A stretch of 64,000 nt of DNA, taken from NCBI GenBank assembly GCA_900708905.1, contig CAADRB010000010.1:2859578-2923577 (forward strand). Reading direction: 5' to 3'. The notes under the pieces are model-generated. The model was not told where the DNA came from and did no database searches. It saw only the letters and a list, made by a program, of their open reading frames with translations. This document shows, in pieces, positions 44,951-58,800 of the stretch. The position numbers and the translations under genes are program-made. Positions within the stretch are counted from its first letter, which is position 1; each line of letters starts with the position of its first letter. Source of the stretch: Hymenolepis diminuta. Lineage: Eukaryota; Platyhelminthes; Cestoda; Cyclophyllidea; Hymenolepididae.

Positions 44951-47499
44951 AAATGAACTGAAAAATGATAAAGTCACTGCGAATGTTTTTATAGCATCAA
45001 AATATCATTTATTTGTCGGAATATTTGCCAAATATAAATTAAAATAAGTAGATGATTCAATATTTACGAACCGTATATATTTTGAGGTATATTTTCTCAA
45101 AGCAACCACATCTAATAATTGAAGAGAATTTTCATGAACTTTGAGAAGTCCACTTAATTATTGAAAAAAAACTTCCTTTCTGAGCAAGCATTTTGCTTTA
45201 ATGCTTTGAATTTTAAAAGGTTCTTATTTTCCTTGAATACATTGCAAAAAATGCAACAACATGATCCAAATAAAATAGATTTAATATAGATACTACATTA
45301 AAACTGAGGACCTTGAAATACCTCTTTATTTTCCATTTTATTTAATTTCAAAGGAAAAGCATTATGGTGGCCTTTGTTATTTTTCACAACTTTCGGCTAG
45401 AATTAGAGTTGACTCATGTTTTGGAACGGTTTCTGTCATTCTCGATCACAATGAAGGAAAGAATATCTTCAGAAGAGATCTCTACCCTGTAGACTCATTC
45501 AGATAAACAATAACCTATTTGATTAATCATTGCAGTTGAAAAGTGTCGAAAACGCATAATAGATAATCATATTATTACTCATTTCAATTTGCACGTATAG
45601 TAACGGGGCTTATTGATCCAGTCGTATGTTTAATAATTATCTTTTATTGCAATAATTGTTAATTCGGGAAACTTGTGAGCTAATTGTTCCCTTACTTACC
45701 CTAATTTAAGTTGCCTCGGGATTACAAGCATTTGAAATTATTTGGGATGGAAGTTAAGATTTCCATTGGTATTTCAATGAAAAGGTGTTATAAAGTGGCA
45801 GTACTAATTAAGAGGTCTATAAATCCAATAACATGGCACCACTCAACCTTTTTAAATTTTGTCAATTCTACTGCCATGGAATGATTTTGAACTTGAATTT
45901 GATAATCGGGATTAAAGAAATACAAACGAATGACCAAATCTGAAGTTTTCAGACCTCGTGACTTGAGATAAAGAGTATTTATTTTACCACGAGTTAGTAA
46001 GAAAAATTTGCTTTTAGAGACTGAAATCTTACCATTTTAATTTCCCCTTCTCCCAGTAATGTTCCATCGTATATTTTACATACCTTTTTAATATGTAGAT
46101 ATATCGAAACTTCGTTAGGAGTGTGTTGCTATTGCTATGTAGGAGATATCGGTGGAAAGTAATACACGATTTCAAAGATTCTTATACGGACAACGAAATT
46201 CTAGAATTCTTTTAAGCAATAATGAGTGTTACTTTTTATCAGTGCTTGTTGTCTAAATGCATTTTTTTCATCAGCAAGTTAGTCTTGATGTCACATCAGG
46301 GTCATTCTCGCTGAAAACGATTTGTTTCTTTTCAGATTTTTGATAAAAAATTGGTAAATAAATGTTAGATTTGACGAAAAGGTATTTTGCGCACTTATTT
46401 GCACCCAATTTGATAATCGGCTACCCAACCCAATGGAATTCATCTTCTCTAACCCGTTATTTCTTCATCCATTAAAAGTTGAATAGTGATTCATATGTGA
46501 GTATATGTAATAATGCTGGTGGATTAAATATCATAAGTCTGTTATTATTAAGTGAAGCCTCTCCAAATCCCTAAAATAGCCTCTTTGCCGTGAAGCCTGC
46601 GTTGGAGTAACAAAATATAGGACCAACAAGAACCGAGGTCACCAATTTAGAAGTTATCAAACCGTTGTTCCAGAAAGTAGAACACGAAGAGTTGCATACG
46701 TCAAAGCGTGTTGAATATACCCCGATGATGATTCACGAGAGTAATAGAAATGTGGGGGAGGAGGGAGATGAGAAGGAAGTGCAAGAGCAGATAATTAATA
46801 AGCGTGTGTCTTCGTGTGTGCATGTATACAATTGAGTGGAAATGCAAAGAAAATTTATATTAATCACTTGGGCAGGGTCGCGTGTGTGGGTATTAGAGCA
46901 GATGTACTTTTAAATGAAACAGGACAGTTATAGAAAAAAGGTGGATCAATAAATACGTCTACACATGACTGATAGGAGGTTTGAGTCATTGGAACATAAA
47001 GGCGAAAGATCAACATATTTTCGTTAAGAAAGTGACTAAAGGATAAATATGGGAAAAGTATCCAGAGCCAAGACTTAAGAATATTTGCATTTCACCTTGT
47101 GTTCATATGCCAATATTACCAATGCATAAATCCAGAAAATTAATTTTGTTTATGACATTGCAACATATATCTCAGTTTCAGCCAATGTGTGCAGGAAATA
47201 AAGGAAATATGTTTTAAATTATTTGATAATAATCTCGCTTATAACAAATGCAATTTGTGGGAATTGCAAAAGAATATGATAATATATTTTTAAAACTTAA
47301 CTCCCAATTCACTAAATCAGCGGCGGTCTTGATTCTGGGGGCCCGTTCAGACTTGGAGGAAGAGAGCAGAGTAATAAAATTAGTGGCTACTGGTCTTATG
47401 CAAAACTGTGTTCTTGAGTGAACGCAGCTTACCGAGCTCTACAAACTTATAATATTCAGTTTATCTCGTACTTGCTATCATAAAATATTAAACTGATAA

Positions 47500-47830
47500 A
47501 TATCATATAACAGTGTGTACTTTCTCAGGCATTGGAAGGAAACAACAAATTGAAGCGGCAAGACCAACACTTCTTAATTTAATAATGCCAGTTAATAATC
47601 ACTGAATATCGTAGACAAGCATCACTGCAATCAAGGTGACAGACCATAAAATTTGGATTCGGAACTACGCAATTAGTAAATATTGTACAACCCGAATCCA
47701 TAAATCAATTGAATTAAGACTTTTTGCTACCCTGACTCTGCTGTCTATACCATGTTGAACCCGTTGGACTAACTGTTATCCGATTTCAACTGCTCCCCAC
47801 AGCTGAAATCGGTGGGAAGAATTATCAAGG
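47500..47830 (+). repeat. Hairpin-ended dispersed repeat, copy b
   Basis: This is the best-preserved copy. It ends with a 12-bp stem with one mismatch (arms 47781-47792 and 47800-47811) and a 7-nt loop CTCCCCA. The internal TAAATATTGTACAACCCGAA recurs at 15985-16090 (reverse) and in mutated form at 58.51 kb. No ORF is seen. Confidence 0.5.
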
Positions 47831-49220
47831 AAGTAAATTCTCGTATAAATGCAAAGACCGTCAAAGCTCAAGGCTACTGCTCTATGATGAAGCCCCGACT
47901 GGTTTAAAAAATTAATTGCTTAAGTTTAAATCGAATTTCAGACAGAACTTCGTGTTGCATACGTTCTTCTCATATTCACGGGTTAAAAATTAAGTCACTT
48001 TAATTTCAAAACTAGGAGGTACTCTTCAATCGCTCTATAGTCTGTAAGTAGTAGTGAGCCTACACGGCTAGTCAGATATCTTAATATCACGAAATTACCT
48101 CCCTGGCACCAAATTAGGTTAAAGCTTTTAGAATCCGTCGCTCTAACTAAATGTTGATCACCATCCTGATTTCTGGGTCATGGATATTAAACATTTGCAG
48201 TGTATTCAATTTTCGCAGAAAACGAAATATGGGTTCACGACAAATTTCACAGAGATGTGGCTAAAATAAGTGGGATTCCTTCCCTTCCAGGGGCTATCTA
48301 GTCATTTAAATGTAAATATTTAATGCTAAATTCAATCCATTTTATCTTTGGTGTATAGTCAATTCCAAAAATAAATAATTATTAACATAAATAAAGATTA
48401 AAAATGGCTGAAAAGATCCGGATGTTGATACTCAGAAACTTGCCTAACTGATAAAGGGTCTCGAAAACGTTGAGGGAAGTTGGCCGTTCTTGAATTATAG
48501 AAGCCATTTATAAATCATATCCATATCCTTGAAAGTCGATAGATGATCTCTTTCGATTAGTTCCTAGTTTAAAAATGTTAGTAAGTGAACACCCGCAGCT
48601 TTCAAATCAATGGCTTATCAAATTTGAAAATGTTACAGCAAAATTCGAAGGACACGTACTGACCTAAAAGGGTATGCAATATTGTTCCTTTTGATATATT
48701 CTCCCTCGCGCTCAATAATCTCTTTTTATGGGCATTCAAGTTAGACTTCCTATTTGACTGTAAAATAGCGCTTTCCTGTTTGTTCACTTCCAAAAGTTCA
48801 ATTTATCACGACGCTAGGGTAATTTATACCCCACATTCAAGGTATACATTCCTCGGATGAAAAGTCATTAATCAAACCGATGAAATAGACAGGACGACCA
48901 ATGGCCCCATATTCTGCATTCATGTACCAAACCAGGCTTTTAAATATACACATATTTGGAAATGCCAAATTCATTTGCTTTTTTAACAGCACTTTCTTGC
49001 TTCAAGAGTCAAATCTTCCTTGAAAATGCTTTAAAATTTTCCATTTTAAACTAAAAACGATAAGACAGTATGTGGAGATGTATTGATAAGGAACTGTTCG
49101 AAAATAGAAAGTTAAACTGAGTTTCTTTTTGGCGGTCAGCCCCGGATAAAACACCCTGTATACATGCTTTGCCATCTGAAATTGATATACATTGCATCCT
49201 CTCAGTTAAAAATTGGGTTC

Positions 49221-49375
49221 AAGATAGCACAGTGGTCAAAATGCTCGTGATAAATTAGAGGTAGTGATATCGATGCCCATTGGTGCGCACACAACGATGT
49301 GGATGGCAAAACGTGATGGTTAATTGTGGTCAGGAAGGAAGGTTATTAGAATGTGAGCTTCTTATATGGATAGCT
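49221..49375 (+). repeat. SINE-like repeat (intergenic)
   Basis: GATAGCACAGTGGTCAAAAT is an A-box match and GATATCGATGCCCATTGGTG the B-box region. The body has GAATGTGAGCTTCTTATATG and TAGCTCC as in the UGGT-intron copies. Confidence 0.5.
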
Positions 49376-51336
49376 CCAGAATACTTTCCGTCTATTCAAA
49401 TCAATTGTCGTTAACAGTTCCCATAATGGGTATCCAATTTTTTTATTCTCTTATATCCATCACGTTCGATAGCAAACTTTCCAGTACGAAATCTGTCCCC
49501 TCAGGGAGTTTTAAACCTCAGCAATGCCCGAAGATTGTCATAATTTTTATATGATATTTAATTTCAAACGATCCGGAGTAATTCAGAAAATGCTTGTTGC
49601 ATGGCAGACCAATTTCTTAGACATCAATCATATCTAATATCGGTTCTACTCTTAACAGCTTGAGAGCGTTTTGATAGGAATAACAAACCAGAATTTCATC
49701 AGTCGAGGATTGGTACGAATTTATTTTTCAGTAATTATATTGCATTGTTTCGGTCTGATTTTGATTGCTTCATCTGAATGAATGTAATTCTATTAAAGAA
49801 TAGGACTGTTTCGATTTTAATTCTATGGGGTCTAGTTTATGTTGCTATGATCTTTGTACCCACCGAATAATATGGCTAGGTTAAAGTTTAATCAAACTCG
49901 GAGAGAAAGAAGACAGAAGAGCAGTAGCTTCGAGACCTTTTATTAATTCAACAAATACCGCTTTTGGAAATAAAAATTGCTCTCATATGATGAATATCTG
50001 AAAGAGCGAAACACCACTGGATCAATGACAGTTTTAGTCCACACTAATTGTCAAGGCGTCAGTAGTTGCGTGCGTCCCCAGTTTGATAAAGGTGGTGGAG
50101 AGACTGCCAACGGAATTTCAAAACTCCTGAGACAAAATACAGATTCTGCACAGTTGAACTGCGTTTACTGACGTCCTGTCAGACTTGAACATTTCAGTTC
50201 GCATTTTTATAATTTAAACATTTCGCTTACATTGAATAAATTATTCATCTGGGGAACGATCCCACCAGTTAGAAAATCCCACTGGAAAAAGCAACCTGCC
50301 GCCATTTTCGCTAACCCACATTACCCACTCCTATGACTGATTCATCAAAGCGCACAGATTATGATCATATCCAGAAAGGAGTTCGATAAAACAAGTGTTT
50401 CGCCAGTGTCTGTGACGCCATGTGCTTCCCTTCATCGAACTACCAAATGGAATCCAAATTTGGAAAAAGTTTCCAAAACGCTCCTTCGATTAAAATGCAC
50501 GATAAATGTTCAGTAACTGACGTGAATATTTTCGGTGTATTCAACTGAAATTCATTGCCTTCATCCCTCTTGCACTTACTTATCGATTATTGGATTTCAA
50601 CGCTCCCATCTGAATAAGATCACCACTGAAGCAACTATTGTTGCACCTATTGGCTAACTGGGCAGCCAATTATTCGCTAAATATCTCGAATTTATTTTCT
50701 TTATAAAAACCATCATTTCAGCTAATGTTCTCCTTTTTCTTCCTGGAATCTGAGTAGCCTTTCAACGGGGCGTTAAAATAGTAAAGTTATCTAAAATGAG
50801 AAAGAGCAGAAAGATTAAGGGATCTATTAATGAAACATGTAAGTTTGAATTTCAGTTGCAGACAGTAATAGTGTTGTGGAGTATTTGAACCTCTATCTTG
50901 TCTATCTCTCCGAGTCTGAAGCAACTGCAGCCTAGCAATGTCTAGTGAGCAAATAGATCATGGTAAAAGAAAATAGACTTCCTAACATTAAAGTAATGTA
51001 GAGGAACCTTACTTTACCAAAGAAACCTTTGTTTAGTAGGTTCAAGTTGTGTGACATTTCTCTCTATCAAATGTTTTCGCGATCTATCTGTTTAACTCAT
51101 TTCTTAGATACGTCGCGATACATCTGATTAGAACCTTTTGCTAACTACTAATCGTGAATTCTGAGATGCCATCATCCCTGACCTCTACATTGTCAGCTTC
51201 ATTATACCTGGAAGACTTAAGAGTAATTGTATATGTTTATTCAGTTATGATAAAAATGGGCAGTGTTTAAGGGGGTCTATTTCACATAATTTTAACAGAC
51301 AACTCAAAAACAACGGGGAGTATCTAGTACATTACA

Positions 51337-52213
51337 TATGGGCTGAAAAGTCCCGGGCCTAACAAAGAAAACACAGTTTTTTATTCAAAACTAGCTTTAT
51401 TCATCAACGTAATCTCCATCAAGAGCAATGCAATCATTCCAGTGCCGCTCTAACATTTCAATACCACTTTTTTAGAACCATTTATCTTTTGCCTCAAAAT
51501 AGGCCTCAGTTTCAGCGATAATCTCTTCATTCGTACCAAATTTCTTACCGGCGAGCATTTTTTCAGGTCTGCGAACAGCCAGTAGTCGCTGGAAGCCAAA
51601 TCTGGCGAATACGGTCGATGTGGGAGCAATTCGAAGTTCAATTCATGTGTTGTCTTAATGAAACAAATTTTTTTCTTTGCCATATGCGGTCGTTTCTTTG
51701 CANNNNNNNNNNNNNNNNNNNNNNNNNNNNNNNNNNNNNNNNNNNNNNNNNNNNNNNNNNNNNNNNNNNNNNNNNNNNNNNNNNNNNNNNNNNNNNNNNN
51801 NNNNNNNNNNNNNNNNNNNNNNNNNNNNNNNNNNNNNGCACATCCCAAAATACCGAGGCCATAACCTTTCCGGCTGATTGTTGTGCTTTCGGGCGCTTTG
51901 GACCAGGTTCACCGGTTGCTGTTCACTCAGATGACACTCAGATGACGATCATTTTGATTCCTGAGTGAAGTGATGGATCCATGTTTCATCCATTGTCACA
52001 TATGGACGCAAAAATTCCGGTTTGTTTGTTACGTTTAAACATGGCCGAACACTGCTCAGAATCATCAACACGTTCTCGTTCTCACGGTCAACAGTGAGCG
52101 AACGCGGCACCCACTTTGAACAGAGCTTTCTCATAGTCAAATGCTCATGCAATATAAAGCCAACACGTTCTTTTCATATCTTTACTATGTCAGCTAACCC
52201 ACACAACTTCACA
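51337..52213 (-). mobile_element. Truncated mariner element, copy 2
   Basis: This is the same element as the copy at 16.2 kb and keeps the TIR next to the transposase C-terminus. The sequence matches copy 1 to about 52213 and then diverges, so the transposase N-terminus and the other TIR are lost. It contains the first catalytic Asp region (YVTMDETWIHHFTQESK) that the gap hides in copy 1, plus GKVMASVFWDV and [14 protein letters not shown] 38-bp deletion relative to copy 1 (16516-16553 there) removes the second catalytic Asp region and shifts the frame. It lies about 600 bp beyond the VANGL stop. Confidence 0.88.
51703..51837. other. Assembly gap inside mariner copy 2
   Basis: A run of 135 N starts right after the same transposase sequence (cgtttctttgca) that precedes the gap in copy 1, suggesting a repeat-collapse problem in assembly. 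Confidence 0.99.
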
Positions 52214-52817
52214 CTTCTTTTTGATATGGGAGGGCGCCGAAAATATAATGATTGATACTTCACATACAGGCTGTTACGGACATTTTGATCTCGTACAATA
52301 TGTAGCACAAACCAAAGACTCTACTGAAAAATACTAATTTCCAAATTCCGACCACTGTTCTCTGAGCCTTATTTATCTATTTTCGCCTTGTCTAAAAAAG
52401 TTCGGTAAGTTACTGATATCTGTGCATGAACTAAAAGCAACTCAATAATAACTTTAACTATTTCTGAGGCAACTAAGTTGATTCGTAAAAACGGTAGTAT
52501 CAGAATTCCCATTCACTTAGAGGATTGATTTTTCCATAAGCTAAATTTATTTCCAACTAGAAAAAATGACTGATGATCCCGAGTGATTAACAAACCTGTT
52601 CACCGGAATTGACCGATAACCACACTCATAAATGCTGGTATTTCACAAATTAGTTTTAATAATCATAAAATTCAAAAGATATTGTTTAAATAATGTTCTT
52701 CAGTATAATATCACCGTTAAATTCATCAACAGCATAGTCAGTAAAGAAAGCAGAAGATCAGACTAGAAGAAGGGGAACAAGTTCATCCAAAAAGGAAAAA
52801 AATGCACAAAAATGAGA
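52214..52817. other. VANGL 3' flank
   Basis: AT-rich sequence between the VANGL stop and mariner copy 2. An AATAAA on the minus strand (TTTATT at 52546-52551) lies about 270 nt beyond the stop and is a candidate polyadenylation signal. Confidence 0.4.
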
Positions 52818-55800
52818 TCAAACAGTCACTAAGTGTTCATCACCACCTATCCTCAGAACCCGTTTCGCTCGTTTCAAGCTAAGAAGAGGTTCCAGTTGAA
52901 TGTGGCAAAACAGAGTAACTCCAGCTCTAGAGAGATGGAACCGAGTTCCAGGTTTGAGGAGAAGCATGGCTGGAGATGTTTGGCCTCCTCCACGAGAATG
53001 AGACGAATCTTCGGCATCTAGGATATGTAGATGCCAAGACTGGGTCAATTGGATACTATTCATAGATTGGGAACCGCAACACCAAACTGTAGTAGTATTT
53101 TGAACTTCAGGGACTCTTCTGGGTGCAATAAAGCTCGCATAGATCGTGGCGGAAGGTTCCTCACTTCGGAAGACGGATAAAAAGGCTTCTGGAGAGGCAG
53201 AATGAGCCAAACAGATGGCAAGGCGGGAAAGAATTGCATCCGGTGGATGGAGATGTTGGAGACGGGTGAGTCGGAGATATTTCTGCAGAGGCACGGTGAT
53301 CTTCGGGAAGAGAAACTGGGCGGCTTGACGAGGCGCAACTACGCCTTAAAAATGATAATGATTTTGTTATTATATTGCCAGATTTATCCAGAAACATTAA
53401 CCGTCAATAATTTAACCTTATTAATTAACCTTCGACGTGCTCTAGTTAGTCATGTTATATTAAAAATAATATTTTTTATCATGGTCCTATTATTATCTCG
53501 ACTAATTCAGAGCAATTTATTGAAATGGATCATGAATCATGGACACCGCAGTCATGACTTCGGAGAACAAATCCTGGTATAGAAAACTTTGGAACACTAG
53601 AACACGAGGCAACGGACAACCCAATAGGTAAATGCCTACAACCTCAATCTAAAACTCGAAAAAGTAAGACTCTCAATATTCTGATCCCCTACCATTCAAA
53701 CCTTATTGGATTACTTTACTGTTATCATGTTCAGATGCTTTCTGATGATTAAAATCCCTAAAATACGCTCTTTGGATTATATCAACCAATCATACTTAGT
53801 ATAGCGGAATACGGTCTGAACCTCAGTACCTTTTCACGTTACCAATATACACGTAAAGATAATGGAAAATTTCAATGAATATGGAATAAAATTTGAAAAA
53901 AAGATATTTTTTAGTTATTGTTTAGTTAAATGGGTAAAATAGGAAGAATATTCAGTTAGGAGAGGTGTGAGCTCCTCCAGCTTGTAAATTGAAATTTGCT
54001 AAACAACCGGTAAATTTGGAAATCACTAAAACATTTTAGAAAAAGAAATGTTTCAAAACGCGTGGATGATTTTTTTCTCCTGGATATTCATAATTTGAAA
54101 ATCCTTCTTTTTTTTCTCGAATAGCTTCCGAAAAACAACTAGTACCTGAACTTGGTAAGAAATGGACTGTGGGTATATTGAGAATTACAGCAATTTCATA
54201 TCTTTGAGTCCTTTTCAATCAGCACCTTAATGAAAGAGCGCTGATTCCTTTACTGTATAATAGACATGTTGAAACAACGTTATTTTATTTTAAAGGAGAC
54301 ATTAAACACGAATCGGCACATGCAAGCGGCCGAGGCAACGCCCAAAGCATAATTTAAAACAAGCTGTTTGAGACTCGCGCCACACAAACTATGCAGTTAA
54401 ACAAGTAGGAGATTGAATCATTCATGGCAAGAAACGGGAGAAAAAAGCAGTTTTCCTCCCCCAAATCAGATTACCACGAAAATGTACTGGGGAAATACCA
54501 CGGGGCTACGCTTATAATATCTGCTCTCTGTTGTATGCTGGCATAAACTGCAGGAAGTGAGCGAAATTGAAAAGGTCATAATACCTTTTACGGCAACGGA
54601 GATTGCAGATAAGTCGTTAAAAAAGCACAAAATCAGGGATCATATAAAATTCGGTGTCTATGATTCACTGAAAAAATGTATAAGCAGGCAGTATTATTCA
54701 ATAAATAGGACATCGCAAAGTAAGGAAGATAAACTGAAGAGCTTAACTTCATGTCATCATGGGCTAACAAGACTGAAGAAATTAATTAGGAAAATCCCAA
54801 GCCCATTAAGATAAGTACCGACAGCTACCAATCCTCCTGACCAGAATTAACCAGTCGTTTGGCATCCACACCACTGAATGTGCACCATCTATCTCGTGAT
54901 CTCCAACTTGATAGACAAAAAGGTCAAAAGCACAAAAGAAGCATCGAATAAAACCCCTTAATGAATCTCTATTGTATCAATATAACCTGACCAACCGCAT
55001 AATTTAATCAACTGATCACCAAGTTCTGAGCTTTACAGAAATGAACTTACTAAGAAATCTAGAAATTAATTTACGAAATATGAAAAAATACCATGAGACA
55101 ATACAATGTACCCGTTGAGAGAATTGTTGGCAATCAGATGAATTCAGGATTCAAATGAAGGAAGACAATTTTGATTCTCTGAATATATTCCCTACTCATC
55201 CACCTCTTATTGGACTAGGCATTTTTTTTTAATATTATTTTGCTTAAACATGACGAAAAATGGTAAAATATTTTCGCTCTTTTCAGATAATAATCATAAA
55301 CATATAAGCCTTTATTAAATATTAAACTTAGAAAACTGGCATATGGTCTCCTACTATAAAGCGAGTATCAACCAGTAAGAGCTGTCCTTTCACAAACTGC
55401 ATCTCCCATCTGTTTTGTTATAATATTTCCGAAAGACGACGAGATCTTTGAAAATCGGAAACCTTCTGTAAATTGAGAAAAATAAATCTTGAAGTGGCCA
55501 TCACCTATTCTTTCCACAGGAAGACTAGAAGTTGAATGCTATTCAATCGGGAAAGAACGACCTTCAAAAGAAGATATTTTGAAAAAGTAGATGTTCAAAA
55601 CTGATATTTCGCTTTGTAGTATTTTATTATCCTTAAATAATTAAATTAAGGGTGTATAGTCTTTGTCTTTTTAGCAGATAAGAAATCATAGAAGCTGTTA
55701 GGAAACGTCGCGTGTAATAGACATCCAAGGCAGTCATAAACGAACTTTTATATGGCTACTTTTCATGTAGACAACGTCTTGTTAGTTGAAAAGGTGGACA

Positions 55801-58800
55801 ACGGCTGAATGATTCATGGATGTAAAGTTCTCTTAACTGTGGTGTAGTCGGGACGCTCTTTCCATTTCCACTCATCCCACTCTCTGAAATATTTGTCATG
55901 GTTGGCAGACACCCTCGTTATATTTTTCTGGGGTGATCTAGATGCAAACTAGATTGGAGGAAAAAGTATCGGTCTGGAGGCTAAAGAGTGTGGATTCGAA
56001 CCTCAGTGGATGTGTATGTGTGTCTATGAAATGACTAATGGTCTTCCAGAGACGAGACACACAAAGTGGAAAAACCACACAACTAGAAAAATCCAGGCAC
56101 GGCTATGGAAATGGGAATGACTTGGAACACACATGTCTGGTCTGATAATTGGACAGATTGATGTGGCTGAATGTATTTGGACAACGTCCCGGTAATAAGC
56201 TAAGGCGACTTTGAAATGACTGTTCGTGGAAAGCTGAAAAAAAATCCACCAAATTAACATCTTTAACCAACTATGGGTTTGGAGGAATACCGAATTATAA
56301 CATTCAGTAATAAACATTGGTGCCTCGGAAATAATTTAATCAATGATTCACTCCTCAGTTGAATTCTTAGTTCGGGTGGAATTTGGATTTAGCTTCCGGC
56401 CCTCTGGTAATGGTTTAATCGACTATTATCTAATCTGGAGTATACCGACCAGTATTCTTTGCATATGTGGTCCTTGTCATTAAAACGGTTTGATCAAAAG
56501 ATTGTGTTTCTATTTGTCCAAAGATTCGATTTCCAACTATTTAAACTATGCATATTTGAGTATAATGCTTTGAAATCCTCAGAAGTATAAAGAGAAGCAG
56601 CAAGATTAAACGCAGAATTAACAATAATTTTGTCGAAAATGTTTCATGTTTTATGTCAGATGTTCGAAATTTACCCGTTAGTTCCTGACCTTGCCAGTCC
56701 GGTATACCCCTATGTTAACTGGTACTAGCAAACCTAGCACTAGGCAAATGGAAAAGATATCTGATTAAACATAAAACTTCAAGAAAAAATATTTCAATCG
56801 ATGGCGCCCATTTTAAGCTTCATTCTCTTGTCAAGATCTTTCTTCCAAAACTTTTTTACCTACGTTGTCGTGTTGACATCAGAAAATCCAGCACATCTTC
56901 GTAATTGCTAGGATGAGGAGAGAAAACTTAATTACATAAATAGAGAAGGGATGAAGCAATTTTTACGACTGAATTCTATGTCTCCACGCATAACAATAAC
57001 ACAAAAATCTACAGGTACTTTCAAGTTTATAAATCATTAAACATCACACGTTTATGAGTGCAGAAAACGTATATGAAAAATATTTTCGGACTGATCAAAC
57101 AACTGGAAAATTCTACGGCGTACAGAATTGATACCGATAACTAATTTTCTATTTCAGTTCCAGATTTACGATCATTATTGTTAAAAAATATGACTTAGAG
57201 GTAATTTCTGAATGCTTAAATTCGCTCTTGAAAAAAATCAGTTTCCATGCAGGAGACATAAAAACAAAATTCCGATCGACTTCTTATGTCAAATACTCCA
57301 GGTAAGAAGGTCGTAGGGACAAATACGCAACTTCAGCTTCAGGGAAATATGTCGTCTTTAATATCGATTACTTCAAAATATACTAACATCTCTTTCTATT
57401 AATATTAGCATTAAAGCATATATTTATTTCAGTTCAGTGCGTATTTTTAGCATTATTATCCTAAAAAAATAATTTATTTACCCATTTTATGCTTTCGTTC
57501 GAAATTTAACTCGGTTAATAGTGAAGATTGACTTTTCTCGTGGTTTCATTCTGCCATTTGAATGTAGAACGCTTATTAAAGTATTACGAATATGCGTGAT
57601 TGAATTTCGATAAAATTCAAGAAGGTTGGATTGCTTTAAATGCATCAAATGGAATACAAGTGTGTACCTTAGTGGAAGTCAGAGGTTTTGGGTTTGATGT
57701 ATATACGCGCATATCAACGGAACCTTGTGGCTTAAGATAATGATTATAACTCATTAATGGATGAGTAAATATCTATAAACGGTTCTCCAAAAGAGAGTCC
57801 AAAGTCCGATTCTTAAAAACATACACTTCAATCGGTTTGACGTGATAACCTCGATAACAAGCCGTTAATATCAACTATACCGTCGCTGAAAATTAATCAA
57901 GTATTTTTTTAAAGAATCATGGTATGCAAATTATTTTTATGATAGGATTCAAGCAAACACAGTGATGTGCGAGGCTGCCAAATGCATGCGAATATTCGCA
58001 GAACAGAAATACCTCTGTAATATCGACGGGGTCACTGTTCTACAGACGTAACGATTAACAATCATTTCAAATGGATGTTTTAGATCTCATAAAAGACAAG
58101 GATAGTTGAGACTCCACATATCAGAATGTCATCCACAACCCTGCCATAAAATTCAATGCAAATCTCTTCAAAGGGTCTTTGAAAAAGCAAAGTAGTGAAG
58201 TAGTGAAGTCCCATACTAAATCCCCCAAATTCCGTTATTAATACTCTTATAACTTTGCCTTTACCCATCGAATAGTAAAATTGCACTAGATTTCGCCTTG
58301 AGTGGACTTTGCTCTGTGGGCTCTGCTCTGTCGGTGTCATGTAAAATGTTTAAGATTGTGTAAGACATTTGAAAGAATAAATGAAGTGAAATGTGAAGAT
58401 CGACCATCATAATTAAACAACCGCTAGTGATTGAGGGCGAGAATTCGATCAATAATCCAGGGAACGAATTGAGAATTTGGGGACGTGAAGTAATGAACTA
58501 CTCATTAAGTAAATATTCTACAATCCGAATTCGAAGATCAAATAATGTAACTCTTTGGGCGTTTTTATTTCGACACCTTCCCTTATCCCTTATTGAACTT
58601 CAATTACTCAATTTCAGTTGCTTTCCCGCACTGAAAAAGTGAAAGAATTTTCTGCATTGCTATAAATTATAATAATAATACTGACCTTATAAATAAATCG
58701 ATATATTATCATTACTATTTTGATAGAAACATGCTTGGTTTGTCAGCTAGATTGTTAAAACTTCATAAAGGGCAAAAGCAGGCTTAACATATTTAACGAT

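Larger units (their letters stand above)
34500..51336. other. Gene-poor, repeat-rich interval between TRF-like gene and mariner copy 2
   Basis: About 17 kb without a convincing exon. ORFs are short with no recognisable domain. Purine-rich dispersed repeats occur at 35.7-42.3 and 46.7-46.95 kb, hairpin-ended repeats at 44.64-44.95 and 47.50-47.83 kb, and a SINE-like copy at 49.2 kb. The 36-37.7, 42.3-44.6 and 50-51.3 kb parts show nothing definite. Confidence 0.5.

Noticed and set aside
54036..54218. 60-codon minus-strand ORF as an extra VANGL exon
   Set aside because: VANGL exon A joins exon B directly in phase and in homology order, leaving no missing segment.
56024..56317. 97-codon minus-strand ORF in VANGL intron
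   Set aside because: It overlaps a tRNA-like repeat, has no domain and has no splice context.
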